A stretch of 64,000 bases of DNA from Pseudomonas sp. PICF141 (GTDB taxonomy: Bacteria > Pseudomonadota > Gammaproteobacteria > Pseudomonadales > Pseudomonadaceae): positions 62,001 through 126,000 of the forward strand of contig NZ_MUNM01000076.1 in the NCBI RefSeq assembly GCF_002286815.1. Reading direction: 5' to 3'. Numbering within the stretch: position 1 is the stretch's first letter; each line of letters starts with the position of its first letter. Below, piece by piece: positions 19,135-26,942 of the stretch. Position numbers and translations under genes: made by a program. The notes beneath the pieces were generated by a model. The model did not search any database and was not told the DNA's origin. It saw nothing but the letters and a program-made list of their open reading frames with translations.

Positions 19135-21526
19135 TCATCACGCTGTAGAGAAGACCCAAGCCGAACTGGCTGAATTGTTCGCCAAGGACCTGAGCACCGG
19201 TGTCGGCCGTAGCGTCAAGCACGACAGCGCCGACAAGCATGTGTCCGGTGAAGCGCAGTACATCGACGATCGGCTGGAATTCCCCAATCAGCTACACGTT
19301 TACGCACGGCTGTCGGACCGCGCCCACGCGAAAATCATCAGCATCGACACCAAGCCCTGCTATGCCTTCGAAGGCGTGCGCATCGCCATTACTCACGAAG
19401 ATGTGCCAGGCCTGAAAGACATCGGCCCACTGTTGCCGGGCGATCCGTTGCTGGCCATCGACGACGTGCAATTCGTCGGTCAACCGGTACTCGCCGTGGC
19501 GGCGAAAGACCTGGAAACCGCGCGTAAAGCAGCGATGGCCGCGATCATCGAATATGAAGATCTGGAACCGGTTCTGGATGTGGTTGAGGCTCTGCGCAAA
19601 CGCCATTTCGTGCTCGACAGCCATACCCACAAGCGTGGCGATTCGGCCACCGCGCTTTCTACTGCCGAACATCGCATTCAAGGCACGCTGCACATCGGCG
19701 GCCAGGAACACTTCTATCTCGAAACCCAGATCTCGTCGGTGATGCCAACCGAAGACGGCGGCATGATCGTTTACTGCTCGACCCAGAACCCCACCGAAGT
19801 ACAGAAGCTGGTGGCGGAAGTGCTGGATGTGTCGATGAACAAGATCGTCGTCGACATGCGCCGCATGGGCGGTGGTTTCGGCGGCAAGGAAACTCAAGCG
19901 GCAAGCCCGGCGTGCCTGTGCGCGGTGATTGCGCACCTGACCGGTCAGCCGACCAAAATGCGCCTGCCGCGTGTCGAAGACATGCTGATGACCGGCAAGC
20001 GCCACCCGTTCTACGTCGAGTACGACGTGGGCTTCGACAGCACCGGCCGCCTGCATGGCATTGCGCTGGAACTGGCCGGCAACTGCGGCTGCTCACCGGA
20101 TTTGTCGGCATCGATTGTCGACCGCGCGATGTTCCATGCCGACAACTCGTACTATTTGGGCGACGCGACCATCAACGGTCACCGCTGCAAAACCAACACC
20201 GCGTCGAACACCGCTTACCGTGGTTTCGGCGGCCCGCAAGGCATGGTCGCCATCGAAGAAGTGATGGACGCGATTGCCCGCCATTTGGGCCTCGACCCAC
20301 TGGCCGTGCGCAAGGCCAATTACTATGGCAAGACCGAGCGCAACGTCACCCATTACTACCAGACCGTCGAGCACAACATGCTCGAGGAAATGACCGCCGA
20401 ACTGGAAGCAAGCAGTCAGTACGCCGAGCGTCGCGAAGCGATCCGTCGCTACAACGCCAACAGCCCGATCCTGAAAAAGGGCTTGGCGCTGACCCCGGTG
20501 AAATTCGGTATTTCCTTCACCGCCAGCTTCCTCAATCAGGCCGGCGCACTGATCCATATCTACACCGACGGCAGCATCCATCTGAACCATGGCGGCACTG
20601 AAATGGGCCAGGGTCTGAACACCAAGGTTGCGCAAGTCGTGGCTGAAGTGTTCCAGGTGGAAATGGACCGCGTGCAGATCACCGCAACCAACACCGACAA
20701 AGTCCCGAACACTTCGCCAACCGCGGCTTCCAGTGGCGCCGACCTCAATGGTAAAGCGGCACAAAACGCGGCTGAAATCATCAAGAGACGCCTGGTGGAA
20801 TTCGCCGCGCGGCAGTACAAGGTCAGCGAAGAAGACGTGGAATTCCACAACGGTCATGTGCGGGTTCGCGATCATATCCTGACGTTTGAAGCGCTGATCC
20901 AGCAGGCGTATTTCGCTCAGGTTTCACTGTCGAGTACCGGCTTCTACAAGACTCCGAAAATTTACTATGACCGCAGCCAGGCGCGGGGGCGGCCGTTCTA
21001 TTACTACGCCTTCGGTGCAGCCTGCGCCGAGGTGATCGTCGATACCTTGACTGGCGAGTACAAAATGCTGCGCACCGACATTCTGCATGACGTCGGCGAC
21101 TCTCTGAACCCGGCGATCGACATCGGTCAGGTCGAGGGTGGTTTCATCCAGGGCATGGGCTGGCTGACCATGGAAGAACTGGTGTGGAACAACAAGGGCA
21201 AACTGATGACCAACGGCCCGGCCAGCTACAAAATCCCGGCGGTGGCAGACATGCCATTGGACCTGCGGGTGAAGCTGGTGGAAAACCGCAAGAACCCGGA
21301 AGACACGGTGTTCCATTCCAAGGCCGTGGGTGAGCCGCCGTTCATGCTCGGTATTGCCGCGTGGTGCGCGATCAAGGACGCCGTGGCCAGTTTGGCCGAC
21401 TACCGGCATCAACCGAAAATCGACGCACCGGCGACCCCGGAGCGGGTGTTGTGGGGCTGCGAGCAGATGCGGCAGTTGAAGGCTTTGAAGCCTGTTGAGG
21501 CTGAAGTCGAGTTGGCTTCGCTGTAA
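19127..21526 (+). CDS. xdhB: Xanthine dehydrogenase large subunit (molybdenum-binding)
   Basis: XdhB is the catalytic, molybdopterin-containing subunit. The 799-residue protein has the typical motifs GVGRSVKHDSADKHVSGEAQ near the N-terminus, GGGFGGKET (glycine-rich cofactor loop), NTAYRGFGGPQG with the substrate-site Arg, and AVGEPPFMLG with the base-catalyst Glu near the C-terminus. The length and motif order match the bacterial XdhB form, in which molybdenum and FAD/FeS parts are separate chains. Its start overlaps the xdhA stop, so translation is likely coupled. It is followed by a REP pair before xdhC. Confidence 0.97.
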   Translation: MSNHHAVEKTQAELAELFAKDLSTGVGRSVKHDSADKHVSGEAQYIDDRLEFPNQLHVYARLSDRAHAKIISIDTKPCYAFEGVRIAITHEDVPGLKDIGPLLPGDPLLAIDDVQFVGQPVLAVAAKDLETARKAAMAAIIEYEDLEPVLDVVEALRKRHFVLDSHTHKRGDSATALSTAEHRIQGTLHIGGQEHFYLETQISSVMPTEDGGMIVYCSTQNPTEVQKLVAEVLDVSMNKIVVDMRRMGGGFGGKETQAASPACLCAVIAHLTGQPTKMRLPRVEDMLMTGKRHPFYVEYDVGFDSTGRLHGIALELAGNCGCSPDLSASIVDRAMFHADNSYYLGDATINGHRCKTNTASNTAYRGFGGPQGMVAIEEVMDAIARHLGLDPLAVRKANYYGKTERNVTHYYQTVEHNMLEEMTAELEASSQYAERREAIRRYNANSPILKKGLALTPVKFGISFTASFLNQAGALIHIYTDGSIHLNHGGTEMGQGLNTKVAQVVAEVFQVEMDRVQITATNTDKVPNTSPTAASSGADLNGKAAQNAAEIIKRRLVEFAARQYKVSEEDVEFHNGHVRVRDHILTFEALIQQAYFAQVSLSSTGFYKTPKIYYDRSQARGRPFYYYAFGAACAEVIVDTLTGEYKMLRTDILHDVGDSLNPAIDIGQVEGGFIQGMGWLTMEELVWNNKGKLMTNGPASYKIPAVADMPLDLRVKLVENRKNPEDTVFHSKAVGEPPFMLGIAAWCAIKDAVASLADYRHQPKIDAPATPERVLWGCEQMRQLKALKPVEAEVELASL

Positions 21527-21540
21527 AACCGCGTCGCGGT

Positions 21541-21608
21541 CATCGCAGGCAAGCCAGCTCCCACAGGTACGATGCAATCCTTGTGGGAGCGTGGCTTGCC
21601 CGCGATGA
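21541..21608. repeat. REP pair between xdhB and xdhC
   Basis: CATCGCAGGCAAGCCAGCTC and GAGCGTGGCTTGCCCGCGATG face each other around a short spacer. They are diverged REP arms lying inside the xdh operon, in the 118 bases between two co-directional genes. Confidence 0.8.
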
Positions 21609-21644
21609 GGCCCGAACAGACAACAATGTTGTAGGGGTGAAAAC

Positions 21645-22490
21645 ATGTACAACTGGATCGACGCCCTCGCCGACCTGCAAACCCGGGGTGAACCCTGTGT
21701 GTTGGTGACCATCATCGAAGAGCTCGGCTCGACGCCGCGTAATGCCGGCTCGAAGATGGTCATCAGCGCCACGCAAACCTTCGACACCATCGGTGGTGGG
21801 CATCTGGAATACAAGGCCATGCAGATCGGCCGCGAGATGCTTGCCAGCGGCAAGCAGGACACCCACCTTGAGCGCTTCAGCCTCGGCGCCAGCCTGGGCC
21901 AGTGCTGCGGTGGCGTGACCGTATTGCTGTTCGAACCGATGGGCCAGGTCCAGGCGCAGATCGCTGTGTTCGGCGCCGGCCACGTCGGCCGGGCGCTGGT
22001 GCCGCTGCTCGCCAGCCTGCCCTGTCGGGTGCGCTGGATCGACTCGCGGGAAGCTGAATTCCCCGAGCAGATCCCCCACGCCGTGCGCAAAATCGTCACT
22101 GAAGAACCGGTGGATGAAGTCGACGACCTGCCCGCCGGCAGTTACTGCATCGTCATGACCCACAACCATCAACTCGACCTCGAACTCACTGCGGCGATCC
22201 TCAAGCGCAACGACTTCGCCTACTTCGGCCTGATCGGTTCGAAGACCAAACGGGTGAAGTTCGAACATCGCCTGCGTGACCGCGGTTTCGACAGCGCCGT
22301 GCTGCAACGCATGCGCTGCCCGATGGGCATCGGCGAAGTCAAAGGCAAGTTGCCTGTGGAAATCGCCATCTCCATCGCCGGCGAAATCATCGCCACCTAT
22401 AACGCGAATTTCGGCCAGCACACCGCCAGCGCCGGATCATCGATCGCCAAACTGCTGCCTGTTTCACGCCGCAGCCAAGCTTCGAACTAA
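21645..22490 (+). CDS. xdhC: Xanthine dehydrogenase accessory protein XdhC
   Basis: XdhC binds the molybdenum cofactor, promotes its sulfuration and delivers it to XdhB. The 281-residue protein has the N-terminal XdhC/CoxI domain (VLVTIIEELGSTPRNAGSKM) with a QCCGG motif near residue 87, and a C-terminal Rossmann domain with VFGAGHVGRAL at about 109-119. It follows xdhB and precedes guaD on the same strand. Its last codons lie in a 14-base tandem repeat, so the stop codon and the final residues (QASN) are within repeat sequence. Confidence 0.95.
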   Translation: MYNWIDALADLQTRGEPCVLVTIIEELGSTPRNAGSKMVISATQTFDTIGGGHLEYKAMQIGREMLASGKQDTHLERFSLGASLGQCCGGVTVLLFEPMGQVQAQIAVFGAGHVGRALVPLLASLPCRVRWIDSREAEFPEQIPHAVRKIVTEEPVDEVDDLPAGSYCIVMTHNHQLDLELTAAILKRNDFAYFGLIGSKTKRVKFEHRLRDRGFDSAVLQRMRCPMGIGEVKGKLPVEIAISIAGEIIATYNANFGQHTASAGSSIAKLLPVSRRSQASN

Positions 22491-22516
22491 AAGCTTCGAA
22501 CTAAAAGCTTCGAACT
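22477..22516. repeat. Short tandem repeat, about 2.9 copies of a 14-base unit
   Basis: The unit AAGCTTCGAACTAA occurs at 22477-22490 and 22491-22504, and partly (AAGCTTCGAACT) at 22505-22516. The first copy contains the xdhC stop codon, and the array ends 14 bases before the guaD start. Confidence 0.9.
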
Positions 22517-22530
22517 CATTGAGAACCCCC

Positions 22531-23835
22531 ATGCCTCTGACTCGCAAAGCCTACCGCGCCGCCCTCCTGCACAGCATCGCCGACCCCGCCGAAGTGGGTA
22601 TCGAAGCTTCGTACGAGTATTTCGAAGACGGCCTGCTGGTGGTCGACAACGGCCGCATCAGCGCCATCGGCCATGCCAGCGAATTGCTGCCGACCCTGCC
22701 GGCCGATATCCAGATCACGCATTATCAGGACGCCTTGATCACCCCGGGCTTCATTGATACCCACATTCACTTGCCACAAACCGGCATGGTCGGCGCCTAT
22801 GGCGAACAGCTGCTGGATTGGCTCAATACCTACACCTTCCCGTGCGAAAGCCAGTTCGCCGACAAGGTCCACGCCGATGAAGTGGCAGACATTTTCATCA
22901 AGGAACTGCTGCGCAACGGCACCACCACGGCGCTGGTGTTCGGCAGCGTGCATCCGCAGTCGGTGAACTCGTTCTTCGAGGCCGCCGAACAGCTGGACCT
23001 GCGAATGATCGCCGGCAAGGTGATGATGGACCGCAACGCGCCGGACTACCTGACCGACACCGCCGAATCGAGCTACATCGAAAGCAAGGCGCTGATCGAG
23101 CGCTGGCACGGCAAGGGTCGCCTGCACTATGCGGTCACTCCGCGTTTTGCACCGACCAGCACACCGGAACAACTGACCCTCGCCGGCCAGTTGCTCAGCG
23201 AATACCCGGATCTGTACATGCAGACCCACATCAGCGAGAACCTCAAGGAAATCGAGTGGGTCAAGGCACTGTTCCCGGAGCGTAAAGGCTACCTGGATGT
23301 CTACGATCACTACCAATTGCTCGGTGAACGCTCGGTGTTTGCTCACGGCGTGCACCTGTGCGACGACGAGTGCGCGCGGCTGGCGCAAACCGGCTCGGCG
23401 ATCGCCTTCTGCCCGACCTCCAACTTCTTCCTTGGCAGCGGTCTGTTCAACCTGCCAATGGCCGAGAAGCACAAACTCAATGTCGGCCTCGGTACCGATG
23501 TCGGGGGCGGCACCAGCTTCTCGCTGCTGCAAACCCTGAACGAAGCCTACAAAGTCATGCAACTGCAAGGCGCGCGACTGAGCCCGTTCAAGTCGCTGTA
23601 CCTGGCCACCCTCGGCGGCGCTCGCGCGCTGCGTCTGGAAAACAAGATCGGTACCTTGCAACCGGGCACCGACGCGGACTTCCTGGTGCTGGACTACAAC
23701 GCCACGCCACTGCTCGGCTATCGCCTGAAACAGGCCAATAACATTGCCGAGACGTTGTTTGTATTGATGACGCTGGGGGATGACCGGACTGTTCTGCAGA
23801 CGTATGCGGCGGGGAATCTGGTGCATCAGCGTTAG
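22531..23835 (+). CDS. guaD: Guanine deaminase
   Basis: GuaD converts guanine to xanthine, the substrate of XdhAB, linking guanine breakdown to this operon. The 434-residue protein is an amidohydrolase with the metal-binding HxH in GFIDTHIHLPQTGMVG, a conserved MQTHISENLKEI, FAHGVHL and the GLGTDVGGGTSFS block carrying the catalytic Asp. I chose the ATG at 22531 (MPLTRKAYRA). The frame is open far upstream into xdhC, but that part is xdhC read in another frame. The gene is 40 bases after xdhC and is probably in the same operon. Confidence 0.95.
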   Translation: MPLTRKAYRAALLHSIADPAEVGIEASYEYFEDGLLVVDNGRISAIGHASELLPTLPADIQITHYQDALITPGFIDTHIHLPQTGMVGAYGEQLLDWLNTYTFPCESQFADKVHADEVADIFIKELLRNGTTTALVFGSVHPQSVNSFFEAAEQLDLRMIAGKVMMDRNAPDYLTDTAESSYIESKALIERWHGKGRLHYAVTPRFAPTSTPEQLTLAGQLLSEYPDLYMQTHISENLKEIEWVKALFPERKGYLDVYDHYQLLGERSVFAHGVHLCDDECARLAQTGSAIAFCPTSNFFLGSGLFNLPMAEKHKLNVGLGTDVGGGTSFSLLQTLNEAYKVMQLQGARLSPFKSLYLATLGGARALRLENKIGTLQPGTDADFLVLDYNATPLLGYRLKQANNIAETLFVLMTLGDDRTVLQTYAAGNLVHQR

Positions 23836-23847
23836 GTTTTACGGGCA

Positions 23848-23881
23848 TAAAAAATCCCCCGCAATCGTTGGTTGCGGGGGA
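23848..23881 (-). terminator. Intrinsic terminator of the GntR gene at 23900
   Basis: CCCCCGCAA pairs with TTGCGGGGG across a seven-base loop. On the minus strand the stem is followed by a T run (ATTTTTTATG), so it serves the minus-strand regulator. On the plus strand the T run is absent, so guaD may share only the hairpin. Confidence 0.82.
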
Positions 23882-23899
23882 ACGATCAGCGTCAGGAAG

Positions 23900-24664
23900 T
23901 CAGAGCTTGGCTGTTGAACGCCCAGGCTTTTTGGTCTGCAACAAATGCGAAAACACCGCATGCAGATCATCCGACGCGCTTTCTTCGTCGAGGTTGAGCT
24001 TGCTGTCGATGTGATCCATGTGATGCATCATCAAATCCACCGCCAGCGTCGTGTCTCGCGCCTCGATGGCGTCGATCAATTGAGTGTGTTCATCGTAAGA
24101 ACAGTGGGAACGGTTGCCGCTTTCGTACTGGGCGATGATCAATGAAGTCTGGGACACCAGGCTGCGCTGGAAGCTGATCAGCGGGGCATTTTTTGCCGCT
24201 TCGGCCAGTTTCAAATGGAACTCGCCGGACAGACGGATACCGGCCCCACGATCGCCACGGGAAAAACTGTCGCGCTCGTCATTGACCATCTGCCGCAATT
24301 CGAGAAGTTGCTCGGCGGTGGCGTGCTGCACCGCCAATTCAGTAATCGCCCGTTCCACCAGACGCCGCGCCAGAAACACCTGACGGGCCTCTTCGACACT
24401 CGGGCTGGCGACGACCGCGCCACGATTCGGTCGCAGCAATACCACGCCTTCATGGGCCAGACGGGACAGCGCGCGGCGAATGATGGTGCGGCTGACCCCG
24501 AAAATTTCCCCCAGCGCTTCTTCGCTCAACTTGGTGCCGGGCGCCAGACGCTGTTCGAGAATGGCCTCGAAGATATGCGCATAGACAATATCGTCCTGGG
24601 TTCCGCTGCGCCCGGCTTTGCCTGCTCGCGGTTGTTTCTTGAGGGGTTGCAACTGTTCGTTCAT
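23900..24664 (-). CDS. GntR-family (FCD) transcriptional regulator
   Basis: The 254-residue protein has a winged-helix domain (about 30-95: LSEEALGEIFGVSRTIIRRA is the helix-turn-helix) and an FCD domain, where SGEFHLKL and the later His residues form the usual metal/ligand pocket. I start it at MNEQLQPLKK (24664). The frame is open to 24820 but the extra residues have no family resemblance. It faces guaD and is divergent from the BenE-type transporter. A near-palindrome at 24757 upstream may be its operator. Control of purine or transporter genes is inferred only from position. Confidence 0.88.
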   Translation of the reverse strand: MNEQLQPLKKQPRAGKAGRSGTQDDIVYAHIFEAILEQRLAPGTKLSEEALGEIFGVSRTIIRRALSRLAHEGVVLLRPNRGAVVASPSVEEARQVFLARRLVERAITELAVQHATAEQLLELRQMVNDERDSFSRGDRGAGIRLSGEFHLKLAEAAKNAPLISFQRSLVSQTSLIIAQYESGNRSHCSYDEHTQLIDAIEARDTTLAVDLMMHHMDHIDSKLNLDEESASDDLHAVFSHLLQTKKPGRSTAKL

Positions 24665-24756
24665 GGGCACTCGAGTCGGGAGAACTGCGGCGAATTGACC
24701 GTGACTGTAATACGGCACAGTGGGTCGCTGGCAAGTATCGCGTAAAAAACACCGCG

Positions 24757-24768
24757 ATTGTACACAAT
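24757..24768. promoter_or_regulatory. Near-palindrome, candidate operator of the GntR gene
   Basis: ATTGTACACAAT fits the TTGT-N2-ACAA style of half-sites seen for some FCD-type GntR regulators. It lies about 93 bases upstream of the regulator's start. A single copy is present, so chance cannot be excluded. Confidence 0.35.
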
Positions 24769-24876
24769 GGAAGGTGGCAACACGACTGTACGGCTGTTTG
24801 TCGCCCTCGCTGTATAGCAACGACCGGTTACTTTTCAGTTTAGGCTTGAACGCAGAATCCGCTGCTCAACGCGATC

Positions 24877-24974
24877 CCCTGTAGGAGCGAGGCTTGCCCG
24901 CGAAGGCGCAGTGTCAGTCGATATCAATGTTGAATGACATGACGCCTTCGCGGGCAAGCCTCGCTCCTACAGGG
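24877..24974. repeat. REPIN with 32-bp perfect arms
   Basis: Arms 24877-24908 and 24943-24974 are exact reverse complements around the core GTAGGAGCGAGGCTTGCCCG. The element fills much of the 356 bases between the GntR gene and the transporter. The remaining sequence there should hold the two divergent promoters. Confidence 0.93.
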
Positions 24975-25020
24975 TTCAGCGGCTACGGACATCTTTATCA
25001 GAACAAGGAACACCGCTGTC

Positions 25021-26211
25021 ATGACCGACGCCACGCACACGCAGCTTCGCCCTCTGACTGACACATCCCCCTCGGCCATTGTCGCCGGGTTCATTGCCAT
25101 GATGACCGGCTACACCAGCTCACTGGTGCTGATGTTCCAGGCCGGGCAAGCAGCGGGCCTGAGCAGTGGACAGATTTCGTCGTGGATCTGGGCGATCTCT
25201 ATCGGCATGGCGGTGTGCTCGATCGGCTTGTCCTTGCGCTACCGCACCCCGATCACCATCGCCTGGTCGACCCCCGGCGCGGCGTTGCTGATCACCAGCC
25301 TTGGCGGTGTCAGCTACGGCGAGGCCATTGGTGCCTACATCACTTGCGCGGTGCTGGTGACTATCTGCGGCCTGACCGGCAGTTTCGAACGGCTGGTGAA
25401 AAGGATTCCGGCCTCGTTGGCGGCGGCGTTGCTGGCGGGTATTTTGTTCAAGATCGGCAGCGAGATTTTCGTCGCCGCCCAGCACCGCACTGCGCTGGTC
25501 CTGGGGATGTTCTTCACCTATCTAGTGGTTAAACGCCTGTCGCCGCGCTACGCCGTGCTCGCCGCGCTGTTGATCGGCACTGTGCTGTCAGGGTTTATGG
25601 GGTTGCTGGATTTCAGTGGCTTCCATCTGGAAGTCGCGACACCGGTCTGGACTACACCGCATTTCTCCCTGGCCGCGACCATCAGCATTGGCATTCCGCT
25701 GTTCGTGGTGGCGATGACCTCGCAGAACATGCCGGGTATAGCCGTATTGCGCGCCGATGGCTACAACGTGCCGGCCTCACCGCTGATCACCACCACCGGC
25801 ATTGCCTCGTTGCTGTTGGCGCCTTTCGGCTCCCATGGGATCAACCTGGCCGCCATCAGCGCGGCAATCTGCACCGGGCCGCATGCCCATGAAGATCGCA
25901 ACAAGCGCTACACGGCTGCCGTCTGGTGCGGGATTTTCTACGGGATTGCCGGGGTGTTCGGCGCGACGCTGGCGGCGTTGTTTGCCGCACTGCCTAAAGA
26001 ACTGGTGCTGTCGATTGCCGCGCTGGCGCTGTTCGGCTCAATCATCAATGGGTTGAGCATTGCCATGGCGCAAGTGCAGGAACGGGAAGCCGCGCTGATT
26101 ACCTTTATGGTCACGGCGTCGGGGTTGACGCTATTTTCCATCGGTTCGGCGTTTTGGGGGATTGTGGCGGGGGTGTTGACGTTATTGATCTTGAATTGGC
26201 GGGGCGACTAA
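25021..26211 (+). CDS. BenE-family transporter (benzoate/H+ symporter type)
   Basis: This 396-residue inner-membrane protein is mostly hydrophobic, with about eleven or twelve membrane segments. It carries BenE family features: SAIVAGFIAMMTGYTSSLVL at the N-terminus, TPITIAWSTPGAALL, and the central VVAMTSQNMPGIAVLRA block. BenE proteins are usually named benzoate/proton symporters, but many members are of unknown substrate. Here no benzoate genes are nearby; the neighbours degrade purines. In the matching place P. aeruginosa has a different purine-type permease, as far as I recall, so a nucleobase or other nitrogen substrate is possible but unproved. Confidence 0.88.
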   Translation: MTDATHTQLRPLTDTSPSAIVAGFIAMMTGYTSSLVLMFQAGQAAGLSSGQISSWIWAISIGMAVCSIGLSLRYRTPITIAWSTPGAALLITSLGGVSYGEAIGAYITCAVLVTICGLTGSFERLVKRIPASLAAALLAGILFKIGSEIFVAAQHRTALVLGMFFTYLVVKRLSPRYAVLAALLIGTVLSGFMGLLDFSGFHLEVATPVWTTPHFSLAATISIGIPLFVVAMTSQNMPGIAVLRADGYNVPASPLITTTGIASLLLAPFGSHGINLAAISAAICTGPHAHEDRNKRYTAAVWCGIFYGIAGVFGATLAALFAALPKELVLSIAALALFGSIINGLSIAMAQVQEREAALITFMVTASGLTLFSIGSAFWGIVAGVLTLLILNWRGD

Positions 26212-26213
26212 AA

Positions 26214-26308
26214 GATCGCAGCCTCGTTGTACTCGACAGCTCCTACACAGCGCCTGCCATCGCATGCGTTGCCCTGTAGGAGCTGTCGAGTGAAACGAGG
26301 CTGCGATC
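26214..26308. repeat. Inverted repeat (GATCGCAGCCTCG family)
   Basis: The arms begin GATCGCAGCCTCGTTGTACT and end with the inverse GTGAAACGAGGCTGCGATC, with a few mismatches. It starts two bases after the transporter stop and is the relative of the element at 12007. Confidence 0.88.
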
Positions 26309-26321
26309 CTTCAACCTTCAC

Positions 26322-26357
26322 AAAAAAAAACGGCGACCCTTGGGTCGCCGTTTTTTT
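26322..26357. terminator. Bidirectional intrinsic terminator
   Basis: ACGGCGACCC pairs with GGGTCGCCGT, with an A run before and a T run after, between the convergent transporter (plus) and yggL (minus). Both transcripts can use it. Confidence 0.93.
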
Positions 26358-26363
26358 AGAACA

Positions 26364-26708
26364 TCAAGCTACCGGATTGATCGGCTTTTCCGGGTACCAG
26401 ACGTCGATCAGCGGGCTGACGGTTGCTTCGGTCAGTTCGCTGCGGCCTTTGAGCCAGGCTTCAACAGCGGCACGCTGCTCTTCGGAGACCGAGCCACGCT
26501 TCTGCAGGCAAACCAGACCGAAGTCGTCGCCGCCCACATAGCCCAGACCGTTGGCTTCCATGGCTTCTTTCAGGAACGCGTCGAGGAAAGCATCAATGGC
26601 TTCATCAGCCAAATCTTCTTTGAAATCCAGGTTCAGTTCGAAACCCAGCTCTTGAAATTCATCGACGCACAGTTTTTTGCGCAGACGCTGGGAACGGTTA
26701 GTCGCCAT
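26364..26708 (-). CDS. yggL: YggL family protein (50S-associated, DUF469)
   Basis: The 114-residue acidic protein matches the YggL family: N-terminal basic NRSQRLRKKLCVDEFQELGF and C-terminal LKGRSELTEATVSPLIDVWY. Members associate with the large ribosomal subunit in E. coli, and their role is still poorly known. The ATG at 26708 has AGGA about eight bases upstream. An in-frame start at 26723 would add five residues. It is a single-gene unit ended by the strong terminator at 26322. Confidence 0.88.
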   Translation of the reverse strand: MATNRSQRLRKKLCVDEFQELGFELNLDFKEDLADEAIDAFLDAFLKEAMEANGLGYVGGDDFGLVCLQKRGSVSEEQRAAVEAWLKGRSELTEATVSPLIDVWYPEKPINPVA

Positions 26709-26942
26709 TGGAACAATCCTCATAAGTAATAACGGGCCGCACTTTAGCAGTTTAAGGCGCCGATTGCCCGCCTCGGAACAGCGCTACACCTACCGTCGGT
26801 AAAAAAATAGCGGATTAGACGACCGGGGTAAGGCACAAGCTGTTGCACCTTGGGGCATAATGCCGACACTTTCATGACCGCTGAGGGAATTTATTTCCAT
26901 GCCCTCGTCTTTTTTCCCCTCGGCTGTAGGGTTTTATTTCAA

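Noticed and set aside
26833-26861. Promoter-like CATAAT before dacB
   Set aside because: No acceptable -35 at the right distance, and a GG/GC pair there is 11 bases apart, not 10.
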